Assembly (NCBI GenBank): GCA_015066015.1
Contig: SVPE01000002.1
Location: 124,001-188,000, forward strand
Length of the DNA stretch: 64,000 nucleotides
Reading direction: 5' to 3'
Source: Oscillospiraceae bacterium
GTDB lineage: Bacteria; Bacillota; Clostridia; Oscillospirales; Acutalibacteraceae
Part shown: in pieces, positions 18,044 to 28,430 of the stretch
Position numbering within the stretch: the first letter of the stretch is position 1
Layout: each line of letters begins with the position of its first letter
Program-made: the position numbers and the translations under genes
Notes under the pieces: model-generated
Seen by the model: the letters and a program-made list of their open reading frames with translations, nothing else
Told to the model about the DNA's origin: nothing
The model's database searches: none

Positions 18044-19243
18044 TTATGCTCCCTCCTTTTCTGCACAGTGTGCGATACTTAAAAGTGTGCTTTCTTTAAA
18101 AGAGTCTGCAACAAGCTGAACTCCGCCGCTTACCATTGCGGGAAGACCTGTAATTGAAGCTACGGCGGTATAAAGGCTTTCGTCAAACACCTTTGTGAAG
18201 GCATCCTTTGTGTCATAAGGCTCAAAGGAAAGCTTACTGCATACAGGCATAATAATTGCATCATATGAAGCGAGAAGCTCTTTTACCTTTGTAAGAACAA
18301 CCCGACGTATACGAAGACTCTTATCGTAGCAGCTCTCATATTTATCCTTTGCAAGGACATCTGAGCCATAAATAATATTTGCTTTTGTAAGGAATGAAAA
18401 TGCCTCGGTTCTGCTCTTTACATAAAGCTCGTCAATATTTTTGTATTCCGCACTGCGATAACCGTATTTTACACCGTCAAAACGGGAAAGGTTGTTGCAG
18501 CTTTCAGCTGACATAAGAATCTGCCATGCAGTCTGAGCAGCAAACACAACATCGAGCGAAATCCTGTCAACCTTTGCACCCTTGCTTTCAAGCATCTTCA
18601 CATAGGAGTCAAGCTTTGACTTCACCTCATCCGATGCCTTGTCGTAAAGCTCTGTGACAAGACAGATTTTCATTGCTGAAACATCCTCGTCAAGAGTGTA
18701 TTCGTATTTTTTTTCAGGAAGACTTGTTCCGTCCTTACTGTCGTGTCCTGCAATTACAGAAAGGATTTCCTTCACACCTTCTGCGTCTGCAGCAGTAACA
18801 CCGATCTGCTCACCTGAACATGCACAGGCTATAACACCGTAACGCGATACTGTACCGTAGGTAGGCTTGATAAAGTCTACACCTGAAAGTGCAGCGGCAC
18901 GGCGTGGCGCACCGTTAAGGTCCACACTGAGTGCTGCCTTGATATTCTTGTTTTTTACAAGCTCTGCTGCTGCGCCCTTGAGTGATGTCTCATCAGCGTA
19001 ATCAGCAAAGTGTGAGGTTTCGCCCACAAGGTCAAAACCGAACTCACCTACATTTGTTTTACCGGAAACTGCGTAGCCTGATTTTTCAAGTCTTTCAACA
19101 GCCTCAGCGCTGAAAAGAGGCCTGAAGCTTTCAAGCATTTTTGAGCCTGCAGTAGCAGGAACATCTTTCACGAGAATAGTATCGTCTACGGCAACTGTAC
19201 CTGCTTTATTGATTTCGTTAATATAATATCTCACTTGTGTCAC
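18044..19243 (-). CDS. gatA: GatA-like amidase subunit lacking the catalytic triad
   Basis: GatA normally supplies ammonia by hydrolysing glutamine with a Lys-cisSer-Ser triad. This protein aligns well with the GatA core (TAGSKMLESF; GKTNVGEF; the KPTYGTVSRYG segment) but is 399 residues instead of about 485, with a shortened N-terminus. Where GatA has AIKDN it has VAVDD (Lys to Asp20). The GGSSGG loop is replaced by ETSLKGAA (cis-Ser to Leu88). GSDTGGSIRQ becomes SVDLNGAPRR, so the nucleophile Ser is Ala112. The frame is intact. It lies between aspS::gatC and gatB with 1-2 base gaps, so it is probably still a structural subunit. Confidence 0.85.
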   Translation of the reverse strand: MTQVRYYINEINKAGTVAVDDTILVKDVPATAGSKMLESFRPLFSAEAVERLEKSGYAVSGKTNVGEFGFDLVGETSHFADYADETSLKGAAAELVKNKNIKAALSVDLNGAPRRAAALSGVDFIKPTYGTVSRYGVIACACSGEQIGVTAADAEGVKEILSVIAGHDSKDGTSLPEKKYEYTLDEDVSAMKICLVTELYDKASDEVKSKLDSYVKMLESKGAKVDRISLDVVFAAQTAWQILMSAESCNNLSRFDGVKYGYRSAEYKNIDELYVKSRTEAFSFLTKANIIYGSDVLAKDKYESCYDKSLRIRRVVLTKVKELLASYDAIIMPVCSKLSFEPYDTKDAFTKVFDESLYTAVASITGLPAMVSGGVQLVADSFKESTLLSIAHCAEKEGA

Positions 19244-19244
19244 C

Positions 19245-21353
19245 TCACTTTACAAGTCTGGGAACCTGCCAGCTGTCTTCTGTGCTCTGAGGAGCACCTG
19301 CAAGAAGGTCCTTTCTTTCAAAGGCCTGGTTTCTCGCATCATCGCGGAGAACATTGGTCATGGGCATCACATATACCATAGCTTCCACACTGTCTGTATC
19401 AACATCTGAAAGCTCTGCTTCCTTTTCGGACATACTGTCAAGTATGCTCTGCATATTTTTCTTTTCTTCATCTGTAAACTGAAGCTCGTTCACCTGCTCG
19501 AGACCCCTGAGCTTACTTTCCTTTGTCTGAACAGATGACTTTGCAGAATTCACAGTAGCTGTAAAGGCCGATGAATCGGAACTGCCTGAACCGAGAACCT
19601 CACTGCCGCCCTTACCGCGGATGCTGACGTTTGCTTCAAAGAGCTGAAGCTCTGTAACCTCACTGGGAGCACCGAGCATCTGATCCTGAGCAGTACCGTC
19701 AAGAGGAAATGCAATAACATCTCTGATTGTCTCGGTGTCTGCAAGAAGCATTACGATTCTGTCAACACCGGGAGCCATACCGGCATGAGGAGGAGCACCG
19801 AACTGGAACGCATTGTAAAGGGCACTGAAGCGTTTTTTAACTTCATCCTCACTATATCCGGCAATTTCAAAAGCCTTTCTCATAATTTCAGGACTGTGGT
19901 TTCTTACAGCGCCTGATGCAAGCTCGATACCGTTACATACAAGGTCATACTGATATGCAAGAATCTCTGTTGGATCCATTGTTTCGAGAGCTTCAAGTCC
20001 ACCCTGAGGCATTGAGAATGGGTTATGGGTAAAAATAATCTTGTCGGTGATTTCATCTCTTTCGTACATGGGAAAATCAACAACAAAACAAAATTCGAAG
20101 GAATCGTTATTGATAAGGCCAAGCTCATTACCGAGCCAGGTACGGATTACGCCTGCATTCTTATCTGCAACACCCGAAACAGTGTCACAGATAAAAAAGA
20201 TTGTTTCGCCTGCCTTGACGCCGGTAAGCTCAACGATTTCTTTCTTTTCCTCTTCGGTCATAACCTTGGTAATGGGATCATCCTTGAATTCGAAGGTTTC
20301 TGCATTAAGAAGAGTGATGTGTGCAAGACCTGCCATTTTTGCCTGCTTTGTAGCAAATGCAAGAGACTTATCAAAGAACCATCTTTCATTCTTACAGGGA
20401 GCAACAATACCTCTTACAGGCTTATTCATAAAGGGCTTGAACTTCACTCTTTTGAACATATCTGTAAGATCACAGATAACAAGCGGATTACGAAGGTCAG
20501 GCTTATCTGAGCCGTATTTTGCCATTGCTTCCTTGAAAGGAATACACCTGAAAGGAGCATCTGTCACCTTCTTATCTGAGAATGTGCGGAAAATGTCACT
20601 TACAACTTCCTCACATACCTTGAGCACCTCCTCCTGAGTGGAGAAAGCCATCTCAAAGTCAAGCTGATAGAATTCACCGGGTGAACGGTCTGCACGTGCG
20701 TCCTCGTCTCTGAAGCAAGGAGCAATCTGATAATACTTATCAAATCCTGATACCATAAGAAGCTGCTTGAACTGCTGAGGAGCCTGAGGCAGAGCGTAGA
20801 ACTTACCGGGATGCTTACGTGAAGGAACAAGGAAGTCTCTTGCACCTTCAGGTGAAGAAGCGGTAAGAATAGGTGTCTGAATATCAAGGAAGCCTCTTTC
20901 CTCCATAAGGCGTCTCATATGACCGATAACCTTGGAGCGAAGAATGATATTGTTGTGCAAAGCAGGATTTCTCAGGTCAAGGAATCTGTGCTTGAGTCTA
21001 AGGTTTTCGTTTGTATCTGTTGAGCCGATTTCAAAGGGGAGATCCCTGCTGCAGACACCGAGCACCTTAAGATCGTCAGCAATAAGCTCAACATAACCTG
21101 TTTCGATTTTGGGGTTGACTGTGCTTTCATCACGCTTTGACACTGTGCCGTGAACAGAAATAACTGTTTCCTTGCTGATACCCTTGAGAAGATTTTCGTC
21201 GTGAACAACAACCTGAGTCACACCGGTTTCGTCACGCAAATCCACAAAGAGAACGCCGCCGTGGTCACGGACAACATCAACCCAACCGGCAAGCTCAACG
21301 GTCATACCGATATGGTTGTCTCTTATCTCGTTGCAACGATGAGTCCTGTACAT
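19245..21353 (-). CDS. aspS: Aspartyl-tRNA synthetase fused to GatC
   Basis: A 702-residue fusion. Residues 1 to about 590 are a bacterial AspRS: OB-fold anticodon domain (GWVDVVRDHGGVLFVDLRD), class-II motif 2 (FRDEDARADRSPGEFYQ), a GAD insertion, and motif 3 (APGVDRIVMLL). After a Ser/Gly-rich linker, about residues 610-702 match GatC: LQFTDEEKKN, the VDTDSVEAM motif, TNVLRDD, and the final AGAPQSTEDSWQVPRLVK. The histidine of RDHGG is the residue associated with non-discriminating AspRS, which charges tRNA(Asn) too. No separate gatC exists here. The fusion would tether mischarged tRNA directly to GatAB. Confidence 0.93.
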   Translation of the reverse strand: MYRTHRCNEIRDNHIGMTVELAGWVDVVRDHGGVLFVDLRDETGVTQVVVHDENLLKGISKETVISVHGTVSKRDESTVNPKIETGYVELIADDLKVLGVCSRDLPFEIGSTDTNENLRLKHRFLDLRNPALHNNIILRSKVIGHMRRLMEERGFLDIQTPILTASSPEGARDFLVPSRKHPGKFYALPQAPQQFKQLLMVSGFDKYYQIAPCFRDEDARADRSPGEFYQLDFEMAFSTQEEVLKVCEEVVSDIFRTFSDKKVTDAPFRCIPFKEAMAKYGSDKPDLRNPLVICDLTDMFKRVKFKPFMNKPVRGIVAPCKNERWFFDKSLAFATKQAKMAGLAHITLLNAETFEFKDDPITKVMTEEEKKEIVELTGVKAGETIFFICDTVSGVADKNAGVIRTWLGNELGLINNDSFEFCFVVDFPMYERDEITDKIIFTHNPFSMPQGGLEALETMDPTEILAYQYDLVCNGIELASGAVRNHSPEIMRKAFEIAGYSEDEVKKRFSALYNAFQFGAPPHAGMAPGVDRIVMLLADTETIRDVIAFPLDGTAQDQMLGAPSEVTELQLFEANVSIRGKGGSEVLGSGSSDSSAFTATVNSAKSSVQTKESKLRGLEQVNELQFTDEEKKNMQSILDSMSEKEAELSDVDTDSVEAMVYVMPMTNVLRDDARNQAFERKDLLAGAPQSTEDSWQVPRLVK

Positions 21354-21407
21354 TATATTATACCTCCGTATCTATAATCTTCTTTACATATGATATGCCA
21401 ACAAAAA

Positions 21408-21618
21408 CAAAAAAGCCCGGGAATTACAAAACATAATTCCCGGGACGAGCAATCAAAACCCGCGGTGCCACCCGTATTGATACAAAATGTACCCACTCTT
21501 TTATTAAGTTTTTAGCATATACCGCGAAGTGTTCCCAGACTTACTACTCATCCTAAGTGTGCTTTCAGCCCACGACACACTCTCTCTGACGGACTTTCCA
21601 AAAAAGCTGATTCTTCGC
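21408..21618 (-). ncRNA. T-box leader of the aspS::gatC-gatA-gatB operon
   Basis: The complement of 21459-21473 reads GGGTGGCACCGCGGG, the T-box sequence; its TGGC bulge can pair with a GCCA tRNA end, as in Asn and Asp tRNAs (discriminator G). Stem I is closed by GCGAAG/CTTCGC and has an AGAGAG loop motif. A terminator follows (CCCGGGAATTA paired with TAATTCCCGGG, then six U). AAC, an Asn codon, lies just before the 3' strand of the stem I base, where a specifier is expected; GAC does not occur there. The specifier call is tentative. Confidence 0.85.
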
Positions 21619-21623
21619 AAAAG

Positions 21624-21652
21624 ATTATATCAAAAAGAGATTTGTTTGTCAA
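21624..21652 (-). promoter_or_regulatory. Consensus promoter of the T-box leader
   Basis: On the minus strand TTGACA, a 17-bp spacer and TATAAT form a perfect sigma-A promoter, placing transcription start near 21617. Confidence 0.85.
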
Positions 21653-21711
21653 TAGGAATTATTAAGAAGTTTAAGGGGTGGAGAGGGAAATTTTCCACTC
21701 AAATAAGCATT

Positions 21712-21740
21712 AAAAAGAGGATAGCCTTAAACTATCCCCT
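21712..21740 (-). terminator. Terminator of the ATP synthase operon
   Basis: On the minus strand GGATAG pairs with CTATCC around TTTAAGG, followed by TCTTTTT. Confidence 0.7.
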
Positions 21741-21813
21741 TCTGCCACATCATGTTTTTGCTTATCACAAACTGTACTGATAATTCGTGCAGCTCGGAAC
21801 CACTGATACATTT

Positions 21814-22083
21814 TTATTCGCTGACACTGTCAACTGCTACTCTGACCTCATCGTTCTCTACTGTGGCAAAGCCCTCACTGCATTCTGCAGAAAAAACCGC
21901 TTTGCCGTTAAGACTTGCGGATATTTTGCCTTTTGCCAGAGCAAAAACTGCTTTAGCGTGACCTTTTCTTATTCCGTAGCAACCTGAAAACTTGCCGTCT
22001 GAGCCGTCGGCGATACTAAGCTTTACACTGTCACATTCAATCGTAGAAAACTGACGGTGTGGCGTGAAAACAGTAAACTTCAT
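21814..22083 (-). CDS. atpC: ATP synthase epsilon subunit, short form
   Basis: Last gene of the operon. The 89 residues cover only the N-terminal beta-sandwich of epsilon (FTVFTPHRQF, YGIRKGHAKAVFALAKGKI, ECSEGFATVENDEVRVAVD). The C-terminal helical hairpin, which in other bacteria inhibits ATP hydrolysis, is absent. The stop is followed by non-coding sequence and then the terminator, so this is a natural short form rather than a window artefact. It begins five bases after atpD. Confidence 0.8.
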   Translation of the reverse strand: MKFTVFTPHRQFSTIECDSVKLSIADGSDGKFSGCYGIRKGHAKAVFALAKGKISASLNGKAVFSAECSEGFATVENDEVRVAVDSVSE

Positions 22084-22088
22084 AATTT

Positions 22089-24321
<2,233 letters not shown>

Positions 24322-24323
24322 AA

Positions 24324-26534
24324 TTACAACCTCTCAGCAAACTCTTCGAGAGCTTCTTTGAGTAAAGCCTTCAGCTCACCGTCAAACTTCCTTGCTTCTC
24401 TGAGCTTAAGTGCGATATCAGCCTTTTCTTCACGGAAATACCGGTACAGGTCCTTTTCAAATTTTTCCATTTGGTCGGGAGAAATACCGTCAGCGTAGCC
24501 TTCACTTACGGCAAAAATAAGAATTGTCTGCATAGAATCCTCTACGGGTGCATATCTCGGCTGACGGAGAGCTTCAGTCAGAAGCTGACCTGAAGCAAGC
24601 GTTTTCTTTGTTTCTTCATCTATGTCTGAGCCAAACTGCATAAATTCAGCAAGCTCTCTGTACTGTGCAAGACGTGTACGCAAAGAGGATGAAACCTTTT
24701 TCATTGACGGAGACTGTGCCGCGCCACCTACACGAGAAACAGAAAGTCCTACATTGACAGCAGGGCGCTGACCCTCGTTGAAAAGCTCTGCATCAAGGAA
24801 AATCTGGCCGTCAGTAATCGAAATAACATTAGTCGGAATATATGCAGAAATATCCCCTGCCAGAGTCTCAATAATGGGAAGTGCGGTAATTGAACCTCCG
24901 CCGAGCTCATCGGAAAGGTGAGCTGCTCTTTCGAGAAGTCTTGAATGCAGATAGAAAATATCACCCGGATAAGCCTCACGACCTGACGGTCTGTGAAGCA
25001 GAAGCGAAAGCTCACGGTAAGCAACTGCGTGCTTTGAAAGGTCATCGTAAACTATGAGCACATCCCTACCCGCATACATAAAGTATTCAGCCATAGCTGA
25101 GCCTGAAAAGGGCGCAATATACTGAAGCGCAGCAGAAGCAGAAGCAGGCACCGCAATAATAGTGGTATACTCCATAGCTCCGTGAGCTTCAAGTTTTTCC
25201 TTTATTTCTGCCACAAGGGTATCCTTCTGTCCTATTGCAACATAGATGCAGACTGTATCCTTACCCTTCTGATTGATTATAGTGTCAATTGCTATAGCAG
25301 TTTTACCCGTCTGTCTGTCGCCTATGATAAGCTCTCTTTGTCCCTTGCCGATAGGAACAAGAGCATCTATAGCCTTTATACCCGTATGAAGAGGTGAATT
25401 AACGGGAGCACGGTCAAGTATACCGGGAGCCTTATACTCAATAGGTCTTGTTTCCTTATAAGGCAAATAACCCATAGCGTCAATCGGATTACCCAAAGCA
25501 TCCACAACTCTGCCCAGAAGGCACTCACCTACAGGAACAGAGGCAATTCTGCCGACTCGTCTTACACGGCTACCGCTTTCGATATGCTCAAACTCACCGA
25601 AAATAACACAGCCAATGCGGTTCTGCTGAATGTCAAGAACCATACCTTTTTCACCGCATTCGAACTCAACAACCTCACCGTACATAATATCGGCAAGACC
25701 GTCCATCCAGCATATACCGTCGGAAACAGTCATAACTCTGCCAAGCTGATACTTATGAATATGAGGCTTGAAGCTTTCGGCCTTTACGGTGAATTCCTGA
25801 ATAAGATGACCCACCGTGTCGTCATTCATAATAGGCTCATGATTAAGGCTCTTTTCAAACTGATAAAGCTCCTCAGCTATTGTACCGTCATATACAGTAT
25901 CACCTATACGAAGACGGAGTCCGCCTATAAGATTACTGTCCTCCAGTACCCATAAGGAGGTTTTTCCACCCACCGACTCCAGCAGCTGTGAGGTTACTCT
26001 GTCTACATCGCTGACTATATCCTCGGCAAGAGGATAAGCTGAAGTGAGCGTAACATAAAGCACATCGTGATGCTTGAGATAAGCCATATCGCCGGGAGTA
26101 AGTGAAATCCTTTTTAAGATTTCATCAATTACCAGTCTGTCAAGTGCTCTGATTTCCTGCTGATACTTTTCATAAGAAAAAAGATTAATCACATTCTCTT
26201 TCATTACAGAAAAAAGCTTTCTTCTTGCATTTTCAATCATCTCACGGTGAATTTCACTTTTCTCTCTTTCGCGAAAAGCCCCGATAGCTGCAATTTTTTC
26301 AGCAACAAGACCTTCTGCTTTCTGAATTTCTTCACTGCAGGAATCAATAGCCACTTCAACCGTAGGCAAAACCGAAGAAGGCAGCGGCATTTTTTCTATT
26401 TCCTCTGCCTTGTCAAGGTCTTTGTTTATTCTTTCATATCTGTCGCCAAAAATTCTTTTTACGGTTTTCCTTCCCGCAAGAACAACAATAGCAACAAGAA
26501 TCAGAAAGTTAATGATTACATATTGTATTTCCAT
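24324..26534 (-). CDS. atpA: Fusion of b'-like stalk, delta and alpha subunits of F-type ATP synthase
   Basis: One continuous 736-residue frame. Residues 1-20 are a membrane helix (IQYVIINFLILVAIVVLAG), 20-100 a charged b-type helix, about 100-230 the delta subunit ending in the signature LIGGLRLRIGDTVYDG, and about 236-736 a complete alpha subunit: VSDGICWMDGLADIMYGEVVEF, P-loop GDRQTGKTAI, and SVSRVGGAAQ. The operon has no other delta or alpha gene. An internal ATG (before NDDTVGHLI) has no good ribosome binding site. b-delta fusions are known in mycobacteria; I know of no b-delta-alpha chain. It starts four bases after atpF. Confidence 0.9.
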   Translation of the reverse strand: MEIQYVIINFLILVAIVVLAGRKTVKRIFGDRYERINKDLDKAEEIEKMPLPSSVLPTVEVAIDSCSEEIQKAEGLVAEKIAAIGAFREREKSEIHREMIENARRKLFSVMKENVINLFSYEKYQQEIRALDRLVIDEILKRISLTPGDMAYLKHHDVLYVTLTSAYPLAEDIVSDVDRVTSQLLESVGGKTSLWVLEDSNLIGGLRLRIGDTVYDGTIAEELYQFEKSLNHEPIMNDDTVGHLIQEFTVKAESFKPHIHKYQLGRVMTVSDGICWMDGLADIMYGEVVEFECGEKGMVLDIQQNRIGCVIFGEFEHIESGSRVRRVGRIASVPVGECLLGRVVDALGNPIDAMGYLPYKETRPIEYKAPGILDRAPVNSPLHTGIKAIDALVPIGKGQRELIIGDRQTGKTAIAIDTIINQKGKDTVCIYVAIGQKDTLVAEIKEKLEAHGAMEYTTIIAVPASASAALQYIAPFSGSAMAEYFMYAGRDVLIVYDDLSKHAVAYRELSLLLHRPSGREAYPGDIFYLHSRLLERAAHLSDELGGGSITALPIIETLAGDISAYIPTNVISITDGQIFLDAELFNEGQRPAVNVGLSVSRVGGAAQSPSMKKVSSSLRTRLAQYRELAEFMQFGSDIDEETKKTLASGQLLTEALRQPRYAPVEDSMQTILIFAVSEGYADGISPDQMEKFEKDLYRYFREEKADIALKLREARKFDGELKALLKEALEEFAERL

Positions 26535-26538
26535 AATA

Positions 26539-26964
26539 TCATATCCTGTCGGAGATTATGTTTTTGGCAAAAATAGCCGCCGCTGTCTCCATTTTCGGAG
26601 CGACGGAATAAACTATTTTGTCGTATTCCCCCGTTATGTCATTTCTGTAGTCTTCTAAATCAGAAAGACATTTTCTCTGGGCGTTTTCAATTTCTTTTTT
26701 TCCGTCGGACTGTATCTGCTGCACCTTCGCCTTAGCCTGCAGCACACTTTCACTTTCGGCACGGAGCTTTTCTTCGGCACTCCGTCTTTCATTTTCTGCA
26801 TTTATGCTTTCTATTTCACGAAGCTTTTTCTCTGCTTCATCAATTTTTTCCTTACGGCTATCAATAACCTTAAGAACAGGGGTGAAAAGCAGATTCTTCA
26901 GTATAACCATAAGCAGAACAAAGCATATCACAGTCCACACTATAACTGATGGCTGTATGTTCAT
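26539..26964 (-). CDS. atpF: ATP synthase F0 b subunit
   Basis: A 141-residue stalk subunit: one membrane helix at residues 8-27 (IVWTVICFVLLMVILKNLLF) followed by a long charged coiled coil (DSRKEKIDEAEKKLREIE onward). With the b'-like N-terminus of the next gene, the complex would have a hetero-dimeric stalk of b and b'-delta-alpha. Confidence 0.9.
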   Translation of the reverse strand: MNIQPSVIVWTVICFVLLMVILKNLLFTPVLKVIDSRKEKIDEAEKKLREIESINAENERRSAEEKLRAESESVLQAKAKVQQIQSDGKKEIENAQRKCLSDLEDYRNDITGEYDKIVYSVAPKMETAAAIFAKNIISDRI

Positions 26965-26974
26965 AAGCTACTCC

Positions 26975-27205
26975 TCAGATTTTCGAAATAAGCATAAATG
27001 CAATAAGAAGACCGTAAATTGTAAGAGCCTCCATAAGTGCAAGAGAGATAATAAGAGTTGAACGGATATCCTTTGCCGCGTCAGGCTGACGGGCAATACT
27101 TTCCATAGCTGCCTTTGCCGTTATACCCTGACCGATTGAAGGACCGAGGGTACTGATTGCGATTGCCATTGCTGCTGCGATTGCGATAATTGCTGAACTT
27201 GTCAT
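26975..27205 (-). CDS. atpE: ATP synthase F0 c subunit
   Basis: A 76-residue hairpin of two membrane helices joined by the RQPDA polar loop. The ion-binding glutamate is in [12 protein letters not shown]. The residue after it is Ala rather than the Ser-Thr of sodium-type rings, while the Gln of GPSIGQG is present; the pattern is most like proton-type c subunits. Ion choice is inferred, not proven. Confidence 0.93.
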   Translation of the reverse strand: MTSSAIIAIAAAMAIAISTLGPSIGQGITAKAAMESIARQPDAAKDIRSTLIISLALMEALTIYGLLIAFMLISKI

Positions 27206-27241
27206 TTTAAATTACTCCTTTAAAATTGAAATTTAGTTTTG

Positions 27242-27916
27242 TTATTCGTCTTCTGTGACTTCTTCTAAATATATTGATACAAGCATAGTGAAAACCATTG
27301 CCTGCAAAGCACAAAATAAAAGTGAAAGCACCATCATTACAACAGGTGCACCTATTGGGAAGATGTGATAAAGCTCTTCTGTCACCATTTCTTCACCGAA
27401 GATATTACCGTAAAGTCTCAGTGCAAGTGATGCCGGCTTGATAAATTCATCAAGCAGCAACAGCGGTAACATAAAAAACATCGGCATTACAAAGCGTTTG
27501 AAATAATGCTTTACATTATGCCTTAATCCCGAAATCTGCAGGAAAAGGAATGTAAGTATGCCAAGTCCTGCCGTAACAGAAAGTGAGGCTGTCGGCGCCT
27601 TGACATAATCCGTAAGTCCCACACCGGGAATCATACCGGAATAATTGGAAAAAATTATAAATATAAAAAGTGATGCGAGAAATGTGAAATATTTTCTTGC
27701 CTTCTTTTTACCGAGAATATCCGTAAAGAAATTATCAAGATATTCCACGCCGACCTCAATAACATTCTGGAATTTGCCGGGGCGCTCCTTAAGATTGAAT
27801 CTGACAATAAGTGAAACAAACGTAAGCACACCGAGCATTATCCACATTGTGATAACTTCACCTGTTACATCAAATATTCCGAAGAGTTTAATGATTACCT
27901 CGGATTTTTCACCCAT
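27242..27916 (-). CDS. atpB: ATP synthase F0 a subunit
   Basis: The ion-channel stator subunit. I choose the ATG at 27916 (224 residues) because AAGGGGG stands nine bases upstream; this start overlaps the end of the atpI-like gene by eight bases. Five to six membrane helices are visible. The conserved arginine lies in PASLALRLYGNIFGEE, the hallmark of subunit a. Confidence 0.92.
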   Translation of the reverse strand: MGEKSEVIIKLFGIFDVTGEVITMWIMLGVLTFVSLIVRFNLKERPGKFQNVIEVGVEYLDNFFTDILGKKKARKYFTFLASLFIFIIFSNYSGMIPGVGLTDYVKAPTASLSVTAGLGILTFLFLQISGLRHNVKHYFKRFVMPMFFMLPLLLLDEFIKPASLALRLYGNIFGEEMVTEELYHIFPIGAPVVMMVLSLLFCALQAMVFTMLVSIYLEEVTEDE

Positions 27917-28250
27917 CAGCCTCATCCCCCTTTTCATTTTCATTTTCTTTTACTTTATTTGCCATCAACTCATTTACAAGCAAAAGCTTTTTCGTAAAAT
28001 AAATCATCGGCAATGTCATACCGATAACGGCGCCCACAAGAAGATAAATAGGATCAGCAAATCCCGTGCTGGTGCCGACAAAATACACAGCCGCAAGAAA
28101 TCCTACCTGTATAATCTGTCTTGCCACAGTTATCAGCGAATATTTTTCAGGTGCTTTCACAAGCACTTTTTTTGACAAAACAAAGTTTACAAACGCAATG
28201 AATAAACCCGTTGCCGCCGTCGCAAAGGCACCAACAATATTCTGATTCAT
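27909..28250 (-). CDS. AtpI-like small membrane protein, first gene of the ATP synthase operon
   Basis: A 113-residue protein with about four hydrophobic segments and a charged tail (KVKENENEKGDE). Its position as the first gene, before atpB and overlapping it, matches AtpI, an accessory factor for c-ring assembly. Sequence identity with AtpI is weak, so the name rests mainly on position and topology. Confidence 0.65.
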   Translation of the reverse strand: MNQNIVGAFATAATGLFIAFVNFVLSKKVLVKAPEKYSLITVARQIIQVGFLAAVYFVGTSTGFADPIYLLVGAVIGMTLPMIYFTKKLLLVNELMANKVKENENEKGDEADG

Positions 28251-28281
28251 ATAACCACCGGTTTCTGTATTTTATTAGATT

Positions 28282-28309
28282 ATTATAGCACTTTGATTTC
28301 TTTTTTCAA
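28282..28309 (-). promoter_or_regulatory. Promoter of the ATP synthase operon
   Basis: On the minus strand TTGAAA, a 16-bp spacer and TATAAT lie about 30 bases before the first start codon. Confidence 0.65.
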
Positions 28310-28387
28310 TAGTGTACAGAAAAAAACAGATTTTTTAAAGGTTAATTTTTATAGCTTTTCAAATGTGCAAAATACAATTGCAGATGT

Positions 28388-28424
28388 AAAAAAGCGAAAA
28401 ACCGCCCTTCGAATCGAAGAGCGG
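28388..28424 (-). terminator. Terminator after birA
   Basis: CCGCTCTTCGA pairs with TCGAAGGGCGG (one mismatch) on the minus strand, followed by TTTTTCGCTTTTTT. Confidence 0.75.
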
Positions 28425-28430
28425 CATACT

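Noticed and set aside
18044-19243. GatA changes explained as a frameshift or sequencing error
   Set aside because: I translated the active-site region directly; it stays in frame and conserved GatA segments flank the altered residues on both sides, so the substitutions are genuine.
24324-26534. Separate b/delta and alpha genes with an overlooked stop
   Set aside because: The frame has no stop and the internal Met before NDDTVGHLI has only a GAG upstream; separate genes remain possible only through re-initiation or a sequence error.
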